Origin: Vesta saturnalis
Lineage: Eukaryota > Arthropoda > Insecta > Coleoptera > Lampyridae
Reading direction: 5' to 3'
DNA length: 64,000 bases
NCBI GenBank assembly: GCA_036346205.1
Contig: JARFJB010001673.1
Span: 651,501 to 715,500 of the forward strand
Part shown: piece by piece, positions 44,151-56,243 of the stretch
Position numbering within the stretch: position 1 is the first letter of the stretch
Layout: each line of letters begins with the position of its first letter
Notes under the pieces: generated by a model
Database searches by the model: none
The model's input: only the letters and a program-made list of their open reading frames with translations
Told to the model about the DNA's origin: nothing
Translations under genes and position numbers: made by a program

Positions 44151-44771
44151 AGTTTTTATGTTTGACTTCTAATAGACACGTGTTTTCAATCTACAACTAT
44201 ATTGATGATTACTTAATTAATTCGGCCATGTTGACTTTAACAATGTGGACCTTTTTCTTCTGTATGTAATTTTTCTCAACTCCATTCAATTCTCTCGTAT
44301 GTGCCGTGGTAACAGTGAAGGCTACACGTTGTTCTGCTTTTTGCCTTAAAACATCATTTTTAAGATACAATATGTAAATCACATTTGTTAATCATATAAT
44401 TTTTATATTTTACTTATTTCAGTATCATATGATTTGCCGTTATTTTTCAACAGTTCTCTAGTTATTAAATTTTGTTGTGGTTTTACCACTGCATTATGTT
44501 AATGACCTCCGTGAAAATAGCAGAAAATGATAGCCTCTAAAAATGCCGAGTTTAGCTGAATAGCCTTAAGAGCGCGTCATCACATGAAATAGTATCTTCT
44601 ATGTTCGCGTTTAAGTATGAAATGTTTCTGGTAACTTAAACAACCACAAAATTATAAATTTACAAATATTTATTGTCTGAAAGGGAATGTTGTAATTAAC
44701 GGTACAAGCGTACATATTCCAAAGAAAATAGATGCAGAGCAAGAGCAGAATCAGAATTTGTCAATAAAGTA
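44151..44771. other. AT-rich spacer
   Basis: No feature recognised. Confidence 0.4.
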
Positions 44772-45046
44772 CACCCTCAAAAGCCTTAATGGCTTGCAAT
44801 GGGATTCATGCGGTGTAAATCCATCCTGTAAAACTTGGAAAAATCAAGCAAAGAAGTGCACAAGAGCATAATCACATTTATCCAATAAATTACTCATTTT
44901 AAGCGAATTCACCTACAAAAGCCTTATTGAGCTGTAATGGGATTCACAAGGCAATCTACCCGTGAAACTAGAAAAAAATGTAGCAAAGATACATATGAAG
45001 ACCATAATCATATTGACACAATAACTTACCCATTCTAAGCAGATTA
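44772..45046. repeat. Two tandem units of about 138 bp
   Basis: Unit 1 (44772-44909) and unit 2 (44910-45046) share blocks such as AAAGCCTTA, TGGGATTCA, AGCAAAGA, ATAATCA and TTACTCATTTTAAGC / TTACCCATTCTAAGC in the same order. A partial third unit may precede (44735-44771). No open frame; satellite-like. Confidence 0.7.
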
Positions 45047-45460
45047 AGTAAACGTTTTTATTAAAGTTCTGAAAAGATGTCATCTACTAAATTCCTTGTT
45101 TTTGATGATTTTAAGTATATTTAAAATTTGTGAAGTTATCTAATTTGAAATTGGCGCAAAAATTTTGCAAACGAAGCAAGAAAATTTAACAATTTGATCA
45201 AAATTTTGAAAATTTGCAACATTTAATGATTTTTAAATGACGTATTGGTGACTGATCGATTTGAAGTTTAATTGGAAAAGATTGTTTCGATAGAAATTTT
45301 TATGAAAATTATAATACTTAATGGATATGGTTGATTTTGGCAGAAAATTATTGCTGTGTTGTGTTTGAGAATTGCATATTTTATTAGTATGACCTTTGAA
45401 TTTAAGTATTCTGGTTTATTTTATAAAATGGATCAACAAAATTCAAAAATTGTACTGTAT
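45047..45460. other. AT-rich spacer
   Basis: No feature recognised. Confidence 0.4.
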
Positions 45461-47480
45461 AGGTTTAAGGAACAAAGAAGCGTCACGAATAGTCTCTTCT
45501 ACCCAAATGTCAACCTCGAAAGAGGAAATGATGACCGAGCGACTTCCGGAATAAAAAATCTACCCCACCATCAAGTGCCATCGGCCTCCTCGGAGGGCGA
45601 ATGAGCGGCTGTAGAGGGTGGGGCACTCTGTTATGGGAGTGGGAAACTGCTCCCAAAGGCGGATGAGTCTCATATGATCAGCGGCGTCAGAACAGGGAAA
45701 GCAACGGGAAACCACCCCATTAAAGACCTTATAAGTATTCCAAGAAAAGGTGTAGGAGAGAAAAGAAAAAGTAAGCAAACATTGAGTGTTTGAATGCTAA
45801 AGTTAAAACCGGAATAGTTTCCCAATCGGATTTCTGGGAGAAACGGTGTACAAAGAAGCCGAGTAAAAAGAAGAAAATGAAAGAGAACAGAGTGAGATTC
45901 GGAACATGAAACGTAAGAATTATGGTGAAAGTGGAAAAGTTAGAAAATCTTAGAAGAGAAATGATTAAGAACAATATGGATGTGATTGGTATAAGTGAGA
46001 TGAGGTAGGGAGGATTTGGTGAAGAACAATTAGATGATACTGTATTCTACTTCAGTGGAGGCAAGAGAGGAAAAAATGGAAGGGATTAAAAACTTGTGTA
46101 AGTAAGGTAATAGTTTTAAAAACAACGGAGCTTCAAAAAAATTTATAGTCATACAAGTGTAGATGCCAACCAGCAAACATGATGCTATCAGGTTGTGATG
46201 AGGGACTGGAATGCCAGTGTTGGGAAAGACGAGGTAGAGGGAGTTGGAGGAAAATATGGCTTGGGATCGAGAAATGAGAGAGGAGACAGATAAATCGAGT
46301 TTTGTAAGGAAAATAAGTTTATAATCACCAACACGTGGTTTGACCACCATAAAAGGCGGCTGTATGCTTGGAAATCACCAATACATCTCTACAGAAAGCA
46401 AATCGGTTTTCTAATGATTAATGGACGGTATAAGAGTGGAGTGCAGAAGGCACATACCTTACCTGGAGCAGACGTACACAATGATCATATCCTAGTAATG
46501 TTAGTATTACAAGTAAAGCTTAAGATAATAAAGAAAGCAGCGAACACCAAGAAGTGGTGTTTGGAAGTCTCTGGGCATTGAAGAAATAGGCTTGGACATG
46601 GAAAACAACAGAAGAAGTAGAGTAGTGAAGAAAACCTAAAAACCTTGGGTAACACAAAACATGATTGATAAAATGGAAGTTGAAAATGTTAAACACTGAA
46701 AAAGGAAAAATGGCATATAGGAGACTAAACACAGAATTGAAAAAAGTGACAGATAAAGCAAGAGAAAAATGGTTTAAAAAATAATGTGAAGAAATCGAAT
46801 AAACTTACGAAAGCAGGGAGGCATGGTTTAGTTTACAACATCGTGAGAGAATTGACAACAGGCAAGAACAAAAATAGGGTAACATGCAACGAGATTCAGA
46901 GCACGGATGGAACAATTTTAAAAGAAAAAACAAATACTGGCAAGATGGAAAGAGTGCATTGGAGACCTGTATGCAGCAACGGATAAACCAAAAGTTCTTA
47001 ATGTAGAACCAGAAGGGAAGTGGCAAGAGGAAACATCGGCCCTAGTATCATTCTGAACGAGGTAAGAGCTGCAATAATGAATATGAAGAGCGGCAAAGCA
47101 GTGGGAATAGATGAAATTCCAGTGGAAATATTAAGATGTCTGCAGATGGAAGGCATTAAAGAGTAAACATCACTGTGCAGTGAGATACATGAGAGTGAAA
47201 AATGGCCTGAAGATTTCCTGAAAACTGAAATGATTCCACTGGCAAAGGAAAAGGGGACAAAGGAGTCAATCAGTCTTGGAGTGGTAAACAGGCGTATGAC
47301 TAAGGTAATGGAGGAAAGTGTGGCTGAAGAACAGTTTGGATTCAGAAAGGGAATTGGCACAAGGGCAGCACTAGGGGTGGTAAAATCAATGGTAGAGAGA
47401 TATACAGAAGAGACAGAAACATTTACCTTTGCTTTGTAGATCTTGAAAAAGCTTTCGATTGTGCTTTATGGATTTACAAC
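45461..47480 (+). pseudogene. RTE/CFDP2-like LINE, endonuclease and partial RT
   Basis: Plus-strand decayed LINE. 5' noncoding part with GC-rich blocks (CAACGGGAAACCACCCCATT at 45703). Endonuclease: NVRIMVKVEKLENLRREM and DVIGISEMR (45915-46005), DWNASVGKDEVEGVGGKYGL (46212), EFCKENKFIITNTWFDHHKR (46299), then LPGADVHNDHILVML (46460). RT start: VMEESVAEEQFGFRKGIGTR (47308) and DLEKAFDCALW (47442, catalytic Asp). The sequence breaks off about 20 bases later, so the palm with the catalytic box is absent. Such proteins are often annotated craniofacial development protein 2-like. Many stops. Confidence 0.75.
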
Positions 47481-47599
47481 TAAAACGCCCTGATATTTCA
47501 CTATTTAAAGAAAAAAGATTCCAAAACTACAAAATTCTCTCCATTTTATCACCCTTTATATTAGACTTTGTTCGTTTACAACGAGAAGCTATGGAGATA

Positions 47600-49250
47600 C
47601 ATCATGGGTTCATTTGAAAAATACTCACCCTTAATACTGCTCTATTAGAAAGAAATGGCGAAACCCGTTAACTTTTAACTTGCGGAGGTACCTTTTGGCG
47701 CTAATGTCATAAACGTCAGATTCTCCCCCTCCCTACTGGAGATACCCATACATTTTTTTAAATGGCTTTAGGTATCTAGTCACACCTCATTTAAAAGGTC
47801 TCGTAAATCTCTCTAGCAAGTAAAAAAATAACCGCCATTATCATTCAGGCAATAATAAAGTCTATTTTCAAATAAGTTAAACATTTTACTTGGTCATTTA
47901 GTTGGTTTTCCAAGCTGTCAACAATAAAGGTTCGATGACGTCATCCAAGTTCCCAATATTTTTCACCCGTAAAATTTCCTTCAATGAATACTAACCTAAT
48001 AACAGCCTTTCCTAAAATTCCAGTCCAAACATTTATTTTTTGGATGTCTGGTGACCTTCAGGAAAAATATGTAGATTTGTATAATTTCAATAGCGACGCT
48101 AAAACAAATATTATGAATTGAAATTCCGTTGGAATTAATCTTATGTGCCATCATTTCACAAAATTCAATTCTACGATCAGGACCATCTTCATTTCGTTTG
48201 TTCAGTATGTGTATCTTATTCGAGTAAAATTTGTGCATATGAAGAGCTGTATGTACAGAACCTACGGATAGATGTGTGGAGGCTGCTATTTTCCTGATCA
48301 ATGTTGTTGGATCCATAGCAAAATTTCCAATTACTTCTATCTGTGTGTTTTCGTCTAAAAACTTTTCCCCTCACGCTTCTTATTCAAGACAGAACCTGTT
48401 CCCAAAAATGTTCGTATTACTATTGACACATACTTACGATCGACATGTTTGCCTGGGTGTCTTTCATCAAATACAGTAGTTGTTAGTCTAGCACTTTCGT
48501 CACATTTTCCGAAAAGAAAAATAATTTCGGTCCTTTCAGCTAATGTATACACCATTTCATAACTGTGAATAACAGTGATATCTATGTATGAAAGATCGAC
48601 AATTAACCAATAAAAACCATAAAACTGAATACTGTTTTGTAACTGTTACTAATTTTTAATTGTCATTATTGTTTTTGTTTTTGTCGCTATTACTATGACT
48701 TTTGATTGTCATTATAGGTTTAAACTAATACAGAGAAATCCAAAAAAACTTTTAAATCCATTGTTAGATGTAGGTATTAAAAGAAATATTACAAGCTATC
48801 CCAAGTCACGTGAAAAAAAAGCTCTAGAGGTGTTTTCAGAAGGGAGAAGGTCAATCTGAGTTTATACCACGAGTATCAGAAAGTACCCACTCAAATCAAA
48901 AATTAATTTATTTCAAGACGTCTGTATGTCATAATATAATATGGGGGTATCTGGAAAGTTTAAGAGACTCCAGTTTAAACAACGGTTAAATAACAATGGA
49001 AGCCTGGTATCAAAGGCAAAAACATTTGATTGAATGGAGATTTACCAGAGATTTTAAATGAGGCATCACTTCATACTTAAGGCTGTTTAAAAAAAAATTA
49101 AGGGGTACATCCAGTAGGGAGGGGGTGAATCAGACGTTTATGACATTAGCGTCAAAAAGTGTACCTCTCAAGCTAAAAGTTGACCGTGTTTCGGCATTTC
49201 TTTCTAATATTCAAGTATTAAGGTTGGGTCCTTTTCAAAGGAACACAGTG
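47600..49250 (-). mobile_element. Long-TIR mariner derivative
   Basis: 1,651 bp bounded by TA (47598-47599 and 49251-49252). The arms (about 47600-47850 and 48960-49250) share strings such as TTAGAAAGAAATG, CATAAACGTC and CCCCCTCCCTACTGGA with their reverse complements. The transposase gene is on the minus strand and lacks its second half. Confidence 0.75.
47900..48555 (-). pseudogene. Mariner-like transposase, N-terminal half
   Basis: From ATG 48555: VYTLAERTEIIFLFGKCDES, FDERHPGKHVDRKYVS and FLGTGSVLNKKREGK, the DUF4817-type N-terminus; then STHLSVGSVHTALHMHKFYS, EDGPDRRIEFCEMMAHKINS and ISIHNICFS, where the first catalytic Asp should follow but reads VAIEII. It continues IEGNFTGEKYWEL before the deletion. 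Second and third catalytic positions are missing. Close relative of the gene at 59348. Confidence 0.7.
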
Positions 49251-49285
49251 TATAATTGTTCAAATAACTTTAAATAGCAAGAAGG

Positions 49286-49430
49286 CAACCTCCGATTAAA
49301 TAGTTTTTGGTATCTTCTAATTAAAAAGAAGGCAATATTGTGCATATTAATTTTAACTTTTAGTATATCTAGGTTTTTTGCTGTTTTTCGTAGATCACGA
49401 AGTAATGGCTTTACCAATCAAGTTACCACT
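49286..49430. repeat. Dispersed repeat, copy 1
   Basis: About 140 bp similar in the same orientation to 63580-63725; shared strings include TCTAGGTTTTTTGCTGTTTTT and GCTTTACCAAT. Family unknown. It immediately follows a mariner derivative. Confidence 0.6.
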
Positions 49431-49739
49431 AGATTACATAGACCTAACCTAGGTAGTTTGTTAAATGTGCACATAGTGTTTTCAACGTACCATAACATTT
49501 ACCGTCTTTTAGTAGTATAGGAAAGTTATGGCTTTATAAGATTTCTTATGATTTTATAGAATCTTTAATTTGTATGTCAAATCTTTAACTGTTAATGCTT
49601 TTGCCATCTTTAAATTAAAATTTTAAACAACTTTGGACTGATACGAATACGTAATTAAATTTTGCTAAATTCATTTTTTGATTGTAATATTTCTCATTGT
49701 TAGATTTCGTCTGTTAAAGGGTGTTCTGGTTTATTGTCA

Positions 49740-50075
49740 TCAAGGCGGCTAAATAATATTTAATTTATTAACCTGGATATGGCGCTACATTATTAATATG
49801 CCCCAACGATATCGATGTTAAAATGTAATCTATAAGAGGCGGTATTCTGTGTTTCATGTAGGTTGTGTTACTAACTGCAATAATGAATAAGAATAGATCA
49901 AGTTTTGTATATTTAATGATGCATAGTTATTTTTTAGCAAATCAATATTGAAATCGCCAAGGAAAATAATATTATCATACAAAGGGATAAACAAATAAAA
50001 CTATATCTTCTTCCAAATCATCAAACAGTTGGTAACTTTGAATCATGTGGTCTACAAATTATATCTAAAATTAAG
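49740..50075 (-). pseudogene. LINE endonuclease fragment
   Basis: Minus-strand frame with the APE motif IIFLGDFNIDLLKNNYAS near 49960, preceded by ILDIICRPHDSKLPT and followed by LVTQPTxNTEYR-like sequence near 49865. Stops interrupt it. No RT adjoins. It is a different family from LINE-A and LINE-B as far as can be compared. Confidence 0.6.
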
Positions 50076-51219
50076 CTTGTACAGCTAATGTGAACGTTTA
50101 TTCATAGCTGTTCAAATGTGCTATACCTTGAATAAACGAGTATATTAATTCGCTTATATTATTAACTGAAGACTGGCATTTGTGGTAGGCTGGTCTAATG
50201 GTTTAAAAACCCTTCCGAAAAAGGAAAACGCGTTATCACTTTACATGTTGACTCCAAGCTGGATTTCGTGAATAATGGACTACTATTTACCCTGGACTAT
50301 CGAACACATTGTGTTCAACATGTTATTAAAGAAGAAAGAAGAAATATGCAAATTAGATGGAATAGTGGACACCGTACCAGTGCCGTTTATTATTTCCGTT
50401 AGAGCGGATGGCTATAGTGGTTTGAGTAAAAGTTCTTAAAAGGACAATCTCTAATTAAATTAAATTATGAGATACCGATTTTGTTAATACATTAAGTACA
50501 TGTCTGTTAACGTTAATAAAAATTTAAACTTTGTTCTAAATAATAATGAGCTTGTACATCATAAATAATTCACAAACGCTGTGATAAGTAGTAGTTCTTA
50601 CTTCGTTAAGGCGGAAATAGACTTTGTTAATTCTCATTCTGAAGGATATTGCTGCTTGTATGTGTTTCTGTTGCACCATTTTATTGGAAATTGTGAGGTA
50701 TTTGTCATCTTATTGAGCATTAGGCAATACACACTGCGCGCGTGTATAAAATGAGTTTCCATTTATTCAAAATTACCCACAATTTTTATGTAGACACATA
50801 TGTTGTATGTAAATCGGACATTTCACGATTTTCAAGTAGGGGTTAAGCATTTGTCAAACTGACAAGTTTGATAGTTTAAAGACTCTTAGAAACTGTCACT
50901 TTGATATTTCATGGTCATAGCCAGCTAACCCAATTGATTATGTGCCGTCAAACCAAATGCACACAGCCAAAATGTTGCTGTACCAGTATTTTTTGAGTGC
51001 GATAGTAATTCTCTTAGTTTAAAAATGAACTATAAAACTAGTTAATTATGGTCAGTAAATAAACTACCACGTAATGCTCTTGCTTTTGTATATTTCTAGT
51101 TAAGCTGTTGTGCATATATTATCTTGTAAAAGTTATATATTGACATGATCATGATGATGTAGTTAACAGTATAGTTTAGAGTCGTTATACATTTTGAGAA
51201 ATAAATACAAATAACTTTA
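50076..51219. other. AT-rich spacer
   Basis: No domain, repeat or RNA gene recognised. Confidence 0.4.
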
Positions 51220-51394
51220 TACAGGGTGTTCCAGAATGATGGTCAAATATTTTACTAGAATATTCTTCAAGCCATTTAGGGGAGGATCTTCCTATGGAAT
51301 TATTCAATTTGGGTCCTCCTTGTTGTGGTATTCGAGTTTCAAAATGACGAAAAATAATATTATTTTCTTTTCTCTTAAAAATGGTTAAACTTAG

Positions 51395-53365
51395 AAGGAG
51401 GGGGCACGTTTTAAATGTAAAATACCTTTCGGTCAGAATTTAACCAAATTTTGATATGTTCTAGAACTTGACTAATTGATCAAATGTCTTCATTGCCCGA
51501 AAGCTCAAAGCTCAACAGTTTTTGATATACAGGGTCTGCAATATCACTATTTGATACTTTCAATATATCATAAAATGGACATTTTTGCCAATATTAACGC
51601 AAAACTTAGTGAAATGTTATTTTTTTGTGCTACTGGTTACAACCTTTTCTTTACTTTCATTAGTTTTGTACATACACCTGATATACAGGGTGAGACCAAA
51701 TATATGTATCTAAAAAGAATTATACGGTGGTATTGTTTTGATATTTTGGTCAATGGAAGATAACACATATATATGTCCATTTAAATTATTATTGCAAGTT
51801 AAGTTCCCTAGACGTCCGTTATACAGAGTGTTTCATTTCTTTAATAGATTTAATTGAGTATTATTATACTTCCTAGTTAATTTTCTGATAACTTAATTGA
51901 AATGTCTATATTAAAATAAACTATTTGCTAACTGTACATACCTACATAATAGTCGCGATGTGTTTATACTGATACTGGGTGTCCAAGTACAAAGGACTAA
52001 AGCGATATCTTAAACCTCATATAGGTACGGAAAAAACCGTTAACATAAGAAATCTCTTGCAATTGGATGTCGTTGCGAAATACAAAGCATTTGGAGATTG
52101 ACAGATAGAAAGGTTAGATGTGCTTCATTTATTATGCTCACTGTTTTCTAATAAAGTTTTCAGTAGATTATTTTGATAAAGAAGGCGCTTGTCGAAGTTC
52201 ATCTTTATTTTGCAAAACTAAGAAAAGAAAATTCTTTAAGATACTAGTGTCTTCACTGTTCACACCATAGACAGACCGGTTTCGCAGCTCTACCTCCATC
52301 ATCACTACCGCTTTGTACAGCCATTGGAAATAAGAAATGTTTATGTAGAAACGTTAATGAACATATTTTAATATATCAAAAATATCTAAGCTTAATAAGA
52401 TATCAGTTAACTGAACTGATGTGGCAGAAAACAGTAAATAATTTTTGGTCTTGATATAACCATTGTCATAGAAATCAAAAAGTTGCATAATCAAATGTTA
52501 AATGTATATCACCTCCACATTATTTGCATTTAGTATATGATTTAAAACATTTGTAAAAGGATATTTGATTAGCTCTTGACACCTAGTGTATCCTAAAAAC
52601 CATAGTACAGCTGCCACATGAGAACAAGTACCTAAAGTTCTGGAACCAGTCTTGTAGGTGCAGTAAGTACCTAATATTAGGTTAGGTTCATCTTCTTCAT
52701 TATTCGGCACAAATGCAATCCACAACTGGTAACGAGTAGCATTTCTGAGGCGGGAATATATCCTTACCCGTATAAAACCGGGTTCGTAGTTTTCATCAAA
52801 TTGATATTGAACCTGGCAGTCCTCTATTTCATTGTCCTGTATATAAGAAGGAGCAAGCTTTAATTGAAAAATACCTACAGTTAACTCTTTAAGATAGTAA
52901 TGTGACAAACGTGGGAATGAGGGAACGATAATTTCATTTAAATCAACCCATCTGCCCCTTCTAGCGCATAATAATTTAAATGGACATATATATGTGTTAA
53001 TTTCCATTCACCAAAATATCAAAACAATACCACCGTATAATTCTTTTCAGATACATATATTTGTTCTCACCCTGTATATCAGGTGTATGTACAAAAATAA
53101 TGAAAGTAAAGAAAAGGTTGTAACCAGTAGCACAAAAAAATAACATTCCACTAATTTTTGCGTTAATATTGGCAAAAATGTCCATTTTATGATATATTGA
53201 AAGTATCAAATAGTGATATTGCAGACCCTGTATATCAAAAATTGTTGAGCTTTGAGCTTTCGGACAATGAAGACATTTGATCAATTGGTCAAGTTCTAGA
53301 ACATATCAAAATTTGGTTAAATTTTGACCGAAAGGTATTTTACATTTAAAACGTGCCCCCTCCTT
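51395..53365 (-). mobile_element. SWIM-domain DNA element with about 400-bp TIRs
   Basis: Two near-identical inverted arms, 51395-51793 and 52967-53365, start GGAGGGGGCACGTTTTAAAT. Between them lies about 1.2 kb with one minus-strand open frame (52498-53007). Because homologous SWIM tails follow PIF/Harbinger-type (DDE_Tnp_4) transposases in other genomes as I recall them, this may be a deletion derivative of such an element. Target duplication not resolved. Confidence 0.65.
52498..53007 (-). CDS. SWIM-type zinc-finger protein, C-terminal part
   Basis: An intact 169-codon frame. It begins inside the right TIR arm (first residues may be terminal-repeat sequence), then FKLLCARRGRWVDLNEIIVP, LSHYYLKELTVGIFQLKLAP, a charged segment, IRVRIYSRLRNATRYQLWIA and the module YCTYKTGSRTLGTCSHVAAV (CxC...CxH-like; the first Cys pair is spaced YC-TYK). 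It ends LWFLGYTRCQELIKYPF. The family usually carries two Cys before the CxH; here CTYK replaces CxCK, so one zinc ligand is lost. Probably the C-terminal portion of a transposase; the catalytic domain is not present. Confidence 0.6.
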   Translation of the reverse strand: MEINTYICPFKLLCARRGRWVDLNEIIVPSFPRLSHYYLKELTVGIFQLKLAPSYIQDNEIEDCQVQYQFDENYEPGFIRVRIYSRLRNATRYQLWIAFVPNNEEDEPNLILGTYCTYKTGSRTLGTCSHVAAVLWFLGYTRCQELIKYPFTNVLNHILNANNVEVIYI

Positions 53366-53380
53366 TCAATTTTGGTACAC

Positions 53381-53544
53381 ACTGTCAGCTAGTCGAATGC
53401 TATTTTGTCGTGGTGTCTATTCTTTGGCTCATGCATCTGGAGGGCGGGTATCAGCAACCCCTAGTTTTATTGGCTTCAGAACTTTTTCCTGCAATGCCGA
53501 TTTTATTAAAAATCTTTTAAGTACTACACCTAATTTTAAAACTT
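53381..53544 (+). repeat. Direct repeat, copy 1
   Basis: About 165 bp repeated at 54651-54815 (shared TGTCAGCTAGTCGAA, TTTGGCTCATGCATCT, ATCAGCAACCCCTAGTTTTA), roughly 1,270 bp apart, same orientation. Confidence 0.85.
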
Positions 53545-53570
53545 GTGCCGTTCGTCAATAAAGCAAATTT

Positions 53571-53640
53571 CTGGTAGCTCGTGCGTAAGCCATGAGATCT
53601 TCAGGACCGGGTTCAAATCACCTTTCTATTTTGTGGATAT
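53571..53640 (+). repeat. tRNA-like module, possible SINE head
   Basis: GGTAGCTCGTGCG resembles an A box and GGGTTCAAATCACC is close to a B box, spaced about 37 bp. No acceptor stem closes around it, so it is not an intact tRNA gene. Confidence 0.3.
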
Positions 53641-54586
53641 AATCTTATTCTAATACAATCGCATTACACAAGTTTTATTTGTTCGGGACCTTAACCTCCG
53701 GTGGAATAGTCACTTCTGGTTTTAAACCTCCAAGTCGGTGCAGAACAGCCAACAATGTCTGTTCAAGTTATAAAATTGGTTTAAATCGCTTTTCGCTCTT
53801 GTGGCGAACTTTTGTGGTGAAAAGATATAATTATATAACAGGTGACAAAGAACGTACTATGTGAAAATATGGGGTAGTACATACCGCAATTCACCTACTG
53901 CGTGCTTTAGACAATTTGTTATCCTGGGCTTGGTACGGTAGCAGCCAAGTACGTTGGATATCCATGTGCCTACGACTAGGGTATATCGAAGTATGAGAGG
54001 AGATTGACAGTATCTGGTAACTGGTTTTGGATCAGGACTGGTGGTAACTTGGAGGGTGAGAGTGGTATAAAGGGGATGAAGGTGTTTTAACGTTGGTGGC
54101 TGGTCAGGTAGCATTTTATCAATGTCGAGTAAGGTATCTGGTTATGTGCGTAAGTGAATAAGTCAGGATGATCACAGTGAGGAAAAGGGATGTCTGGTCA
54201 GTGACTAATTTGTAATATACGTTATAATAATTATAGGAAATGTCTAATGCATTTTGTATCAGGTCAGGTACAATGTTAGTAAAATAAGTATGTGAAATAA
54301 GTGTGTGGCTGGGAAAAGTGGGAAATAGGATAACAGCTAATATCATTCTTAAACGATGATAATACAGTTGGGGAATCAATTTGGAAATCAGCATTGATAT
54401 GAATTATTACTAGGAATGGAAAATTTGTAAGGATTCAAGTAGGATCATTACAAACTTCTTTCACTCTTGTCATTTTATACAACCAACAGTTTGCGCGGAT
54501 AAAAATAAAAATAGAGATTAAGAGCAGAAATTGAGAAATACATAGTTTAATCAATTATTAACAATATGAACAAATGAAAATAAATT
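53641..54586. other. Unassigned insertion sequence
   Basis: No domain recognised. It lies between the SWIM-domain element with its repeat copy and the resumed mariner arm. Confidence 0.35.
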
Positions 54587-54650
54587 TATCTAATCCCGTA
54601 GTTAATAATAATAATAGTTTACAAGAAGTGTTCAAAGTGACCTCCGATAC

Positions 54651-54815
54651 ATTGTCAGCTAGTCGAACGCTATTTTGTGGTGGTGTCTATCCTTTGGCTC
54701 ATGCATCTAGAGGGCGGGAATCAGCAACCCCTAGTTTTATTTCTTTCAGAACTTTTTCCTGCAGTGGCCGATTCCAACAAAACTTTTTTTTAAATACGAT
54801 ACCTAATTGTAAAAC
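54651..54815 (+). repeat. Direct repeat, copy 2
   Basis: Second copy of the repeat at 53381-53544; this one lies in the proper interior of the mariner, upstream of its transposase. Confidence 0.85.
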
Positions 54816-55026
54816 TTTTTTCGCTCTTGTCATTTTTTTAAATAGATTTCCTTACCCTATTCAACATCTTTTCTGATAAGCGAATCGGTTACTGATAAAC
54901 GCAGTAGGCGGTTGCTATGTTGTCTTATCAAACAAACCGCCATTAAGTCTATTATTGACAGTTTTTGCAAATTTCGTCAAGTTAGATTTATGTGAACAAT
55001 TATTGTTATTAATTTATTTATTTAAT

Positions 55027-56009
55027 ATGAATAACAATTGCACTAATGAAGAATATCCTGACATGGATTTGATTTATGGCAAATGTATGCGGAAAGATTT
55101 CCCAATCGTCGCTAATATTCAAACGTTTGTTCGTATTCATTTAAAATTACGGACTACAGGATCTTTTAAAGGTCAACAACGAAATGCAAGAAGGGGAGAT
55201 GTAATCGGTAGTCAGCAGGAATACGCAGTTTTGAATTTCTTTGAAGAGGATCCTAGGAGAAGTGTCAGAGAATCATCTAGGTACTTCAATATGCCTATAA
55301 GTAATATTTGGAGAATACTGTCGACAAACGGATTGCACCATTACCATTTCAGAAGGGTTCAAAAATTGTTAGCCATAGATCATGATCCTCGCGTCAGATT
55401 TTATACAGAAATACTTCACAGGAGTGTTAGAAACCCTCAGTTTACAGAACGAATACTGTTCACTGATGAAGCTTTATTTACACGGGAGGGTATTCTAACT
55501 CATCACAACATGCTCGAATAGTCCGATGAAAATCCCAATTCTGTCGTGACTGGAAAATACCAACATACACTTCCCTAAATGTTTGGGATGGCATCCTAGG
55601 AGGGTTTTTAACAGGGCCTTTTATTTTGCCTAGGCGTTTAGCAGGAGCTGAATATTTGCACTTTTTAGAAAATAACCTTTTAGAATTGTTGGAAGATGTA
55701 CCTCTCCAACATAGACAAGCTTCTACCCACTTTACTTTGGCTGTTCGGCGATGGCTTCACGAAAATTTCCCAGGCCGTTGGATCGGGAGAGGTCAGGATG
55801 CACCGATATACTGACCCCCGAGGTCTCCCGACTTAAATGCTCTCGACTTCTATTTATGGGTCCATCTGAAAAATATGGTTTATGCAACAGAAGTTAACAC
55901 GATAGAAGAACTGCAAGAAAGAATTTTTAACATTCGCAATGAAATAAGAGAGTCTGTTCACACTTTACGATCCATAAACTTTAATTTCATTAAAAGACTA
56001 CAATTATGA
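55027..56009 (+). pseudogene. DD41D-type mariner transposase, D2 deleted
   Basis: Start at ATG 55027 (MNNNCTNEEYPDMDLIYGKC). Helix-turn-helix segments TFVRIHLKLRTTGSFKG and PRRSVRESSRYFNMPISNIW, then ILFTDEALFTREG near 55455 (first Asp intact). Stop TAG at 55519, frameshifts near 55550-55600, then LRRPRRLAGAEYLHFLENNL-like sequence. After LQHRQA the segment that should carry the second catalytic Asp (QQDGAPPHF) is deleted and STHFTLAV follows. The third acidic region reads PPRSPDLNALDFYLW. Ends FIKRLQL, stop at 56007-56009. Dead, but its N-terminal half is open. Confidence 0.8.
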
Positions 56010-56243
56010 CCACAATGTGCCGGAGTTTATTTACAACACTTTTAAATTATTATTATTAACTACGGGATTAGAAGTTTAACCGTTTTTAAGAAAAAAGCAA
56101 AAAAATATTATTTTCGGTCATTTTGAAACTCAAATATCTCAATAGGGAGGACCCAAATTGAAAAATTTGATGTGAAGATCCCCCCAAAAATGGTTAGTAG
56201 AATACTCTGGTAAAATATTTGACCCTCATTCTGGAACACACTG

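Larger units (their letters stand above)
51222..56243 (+). mobile_element. Long-TIR mariner split by a 3.2-kb insertion
   Basis: Termini CAGGGTGTTCCAGAATGATG (51222) and, inward from the right, CAGTGTGTTCCAGAATGAGG (56243), flanked by TA. The left arm is interrupted at about 51392 and resumes at about 54587 with CTAATCCCGTAGTTAATAAT, which matches the right arm near 56050. The insertion holds a SWIM-domain element (51395-53365) plus about 1.2 kb that includes a direct repeat of internal mariner DNA. Transposase at 55027-56009. Confidence 0.8.

Noticed and set aside
51476..51763. 95-codon frame repeated on the other strand at 52997-53284
   Set aside because: It lies within the inverted arms of the SWIM-domain element; the duplication follows from the TIRs and no domain is present.
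53679..53864. Second tRNA-like or coding candidate after the SINE-like head
   Set aside because: No A/B box pair and no domain; the 61-codon frame is likely chance.
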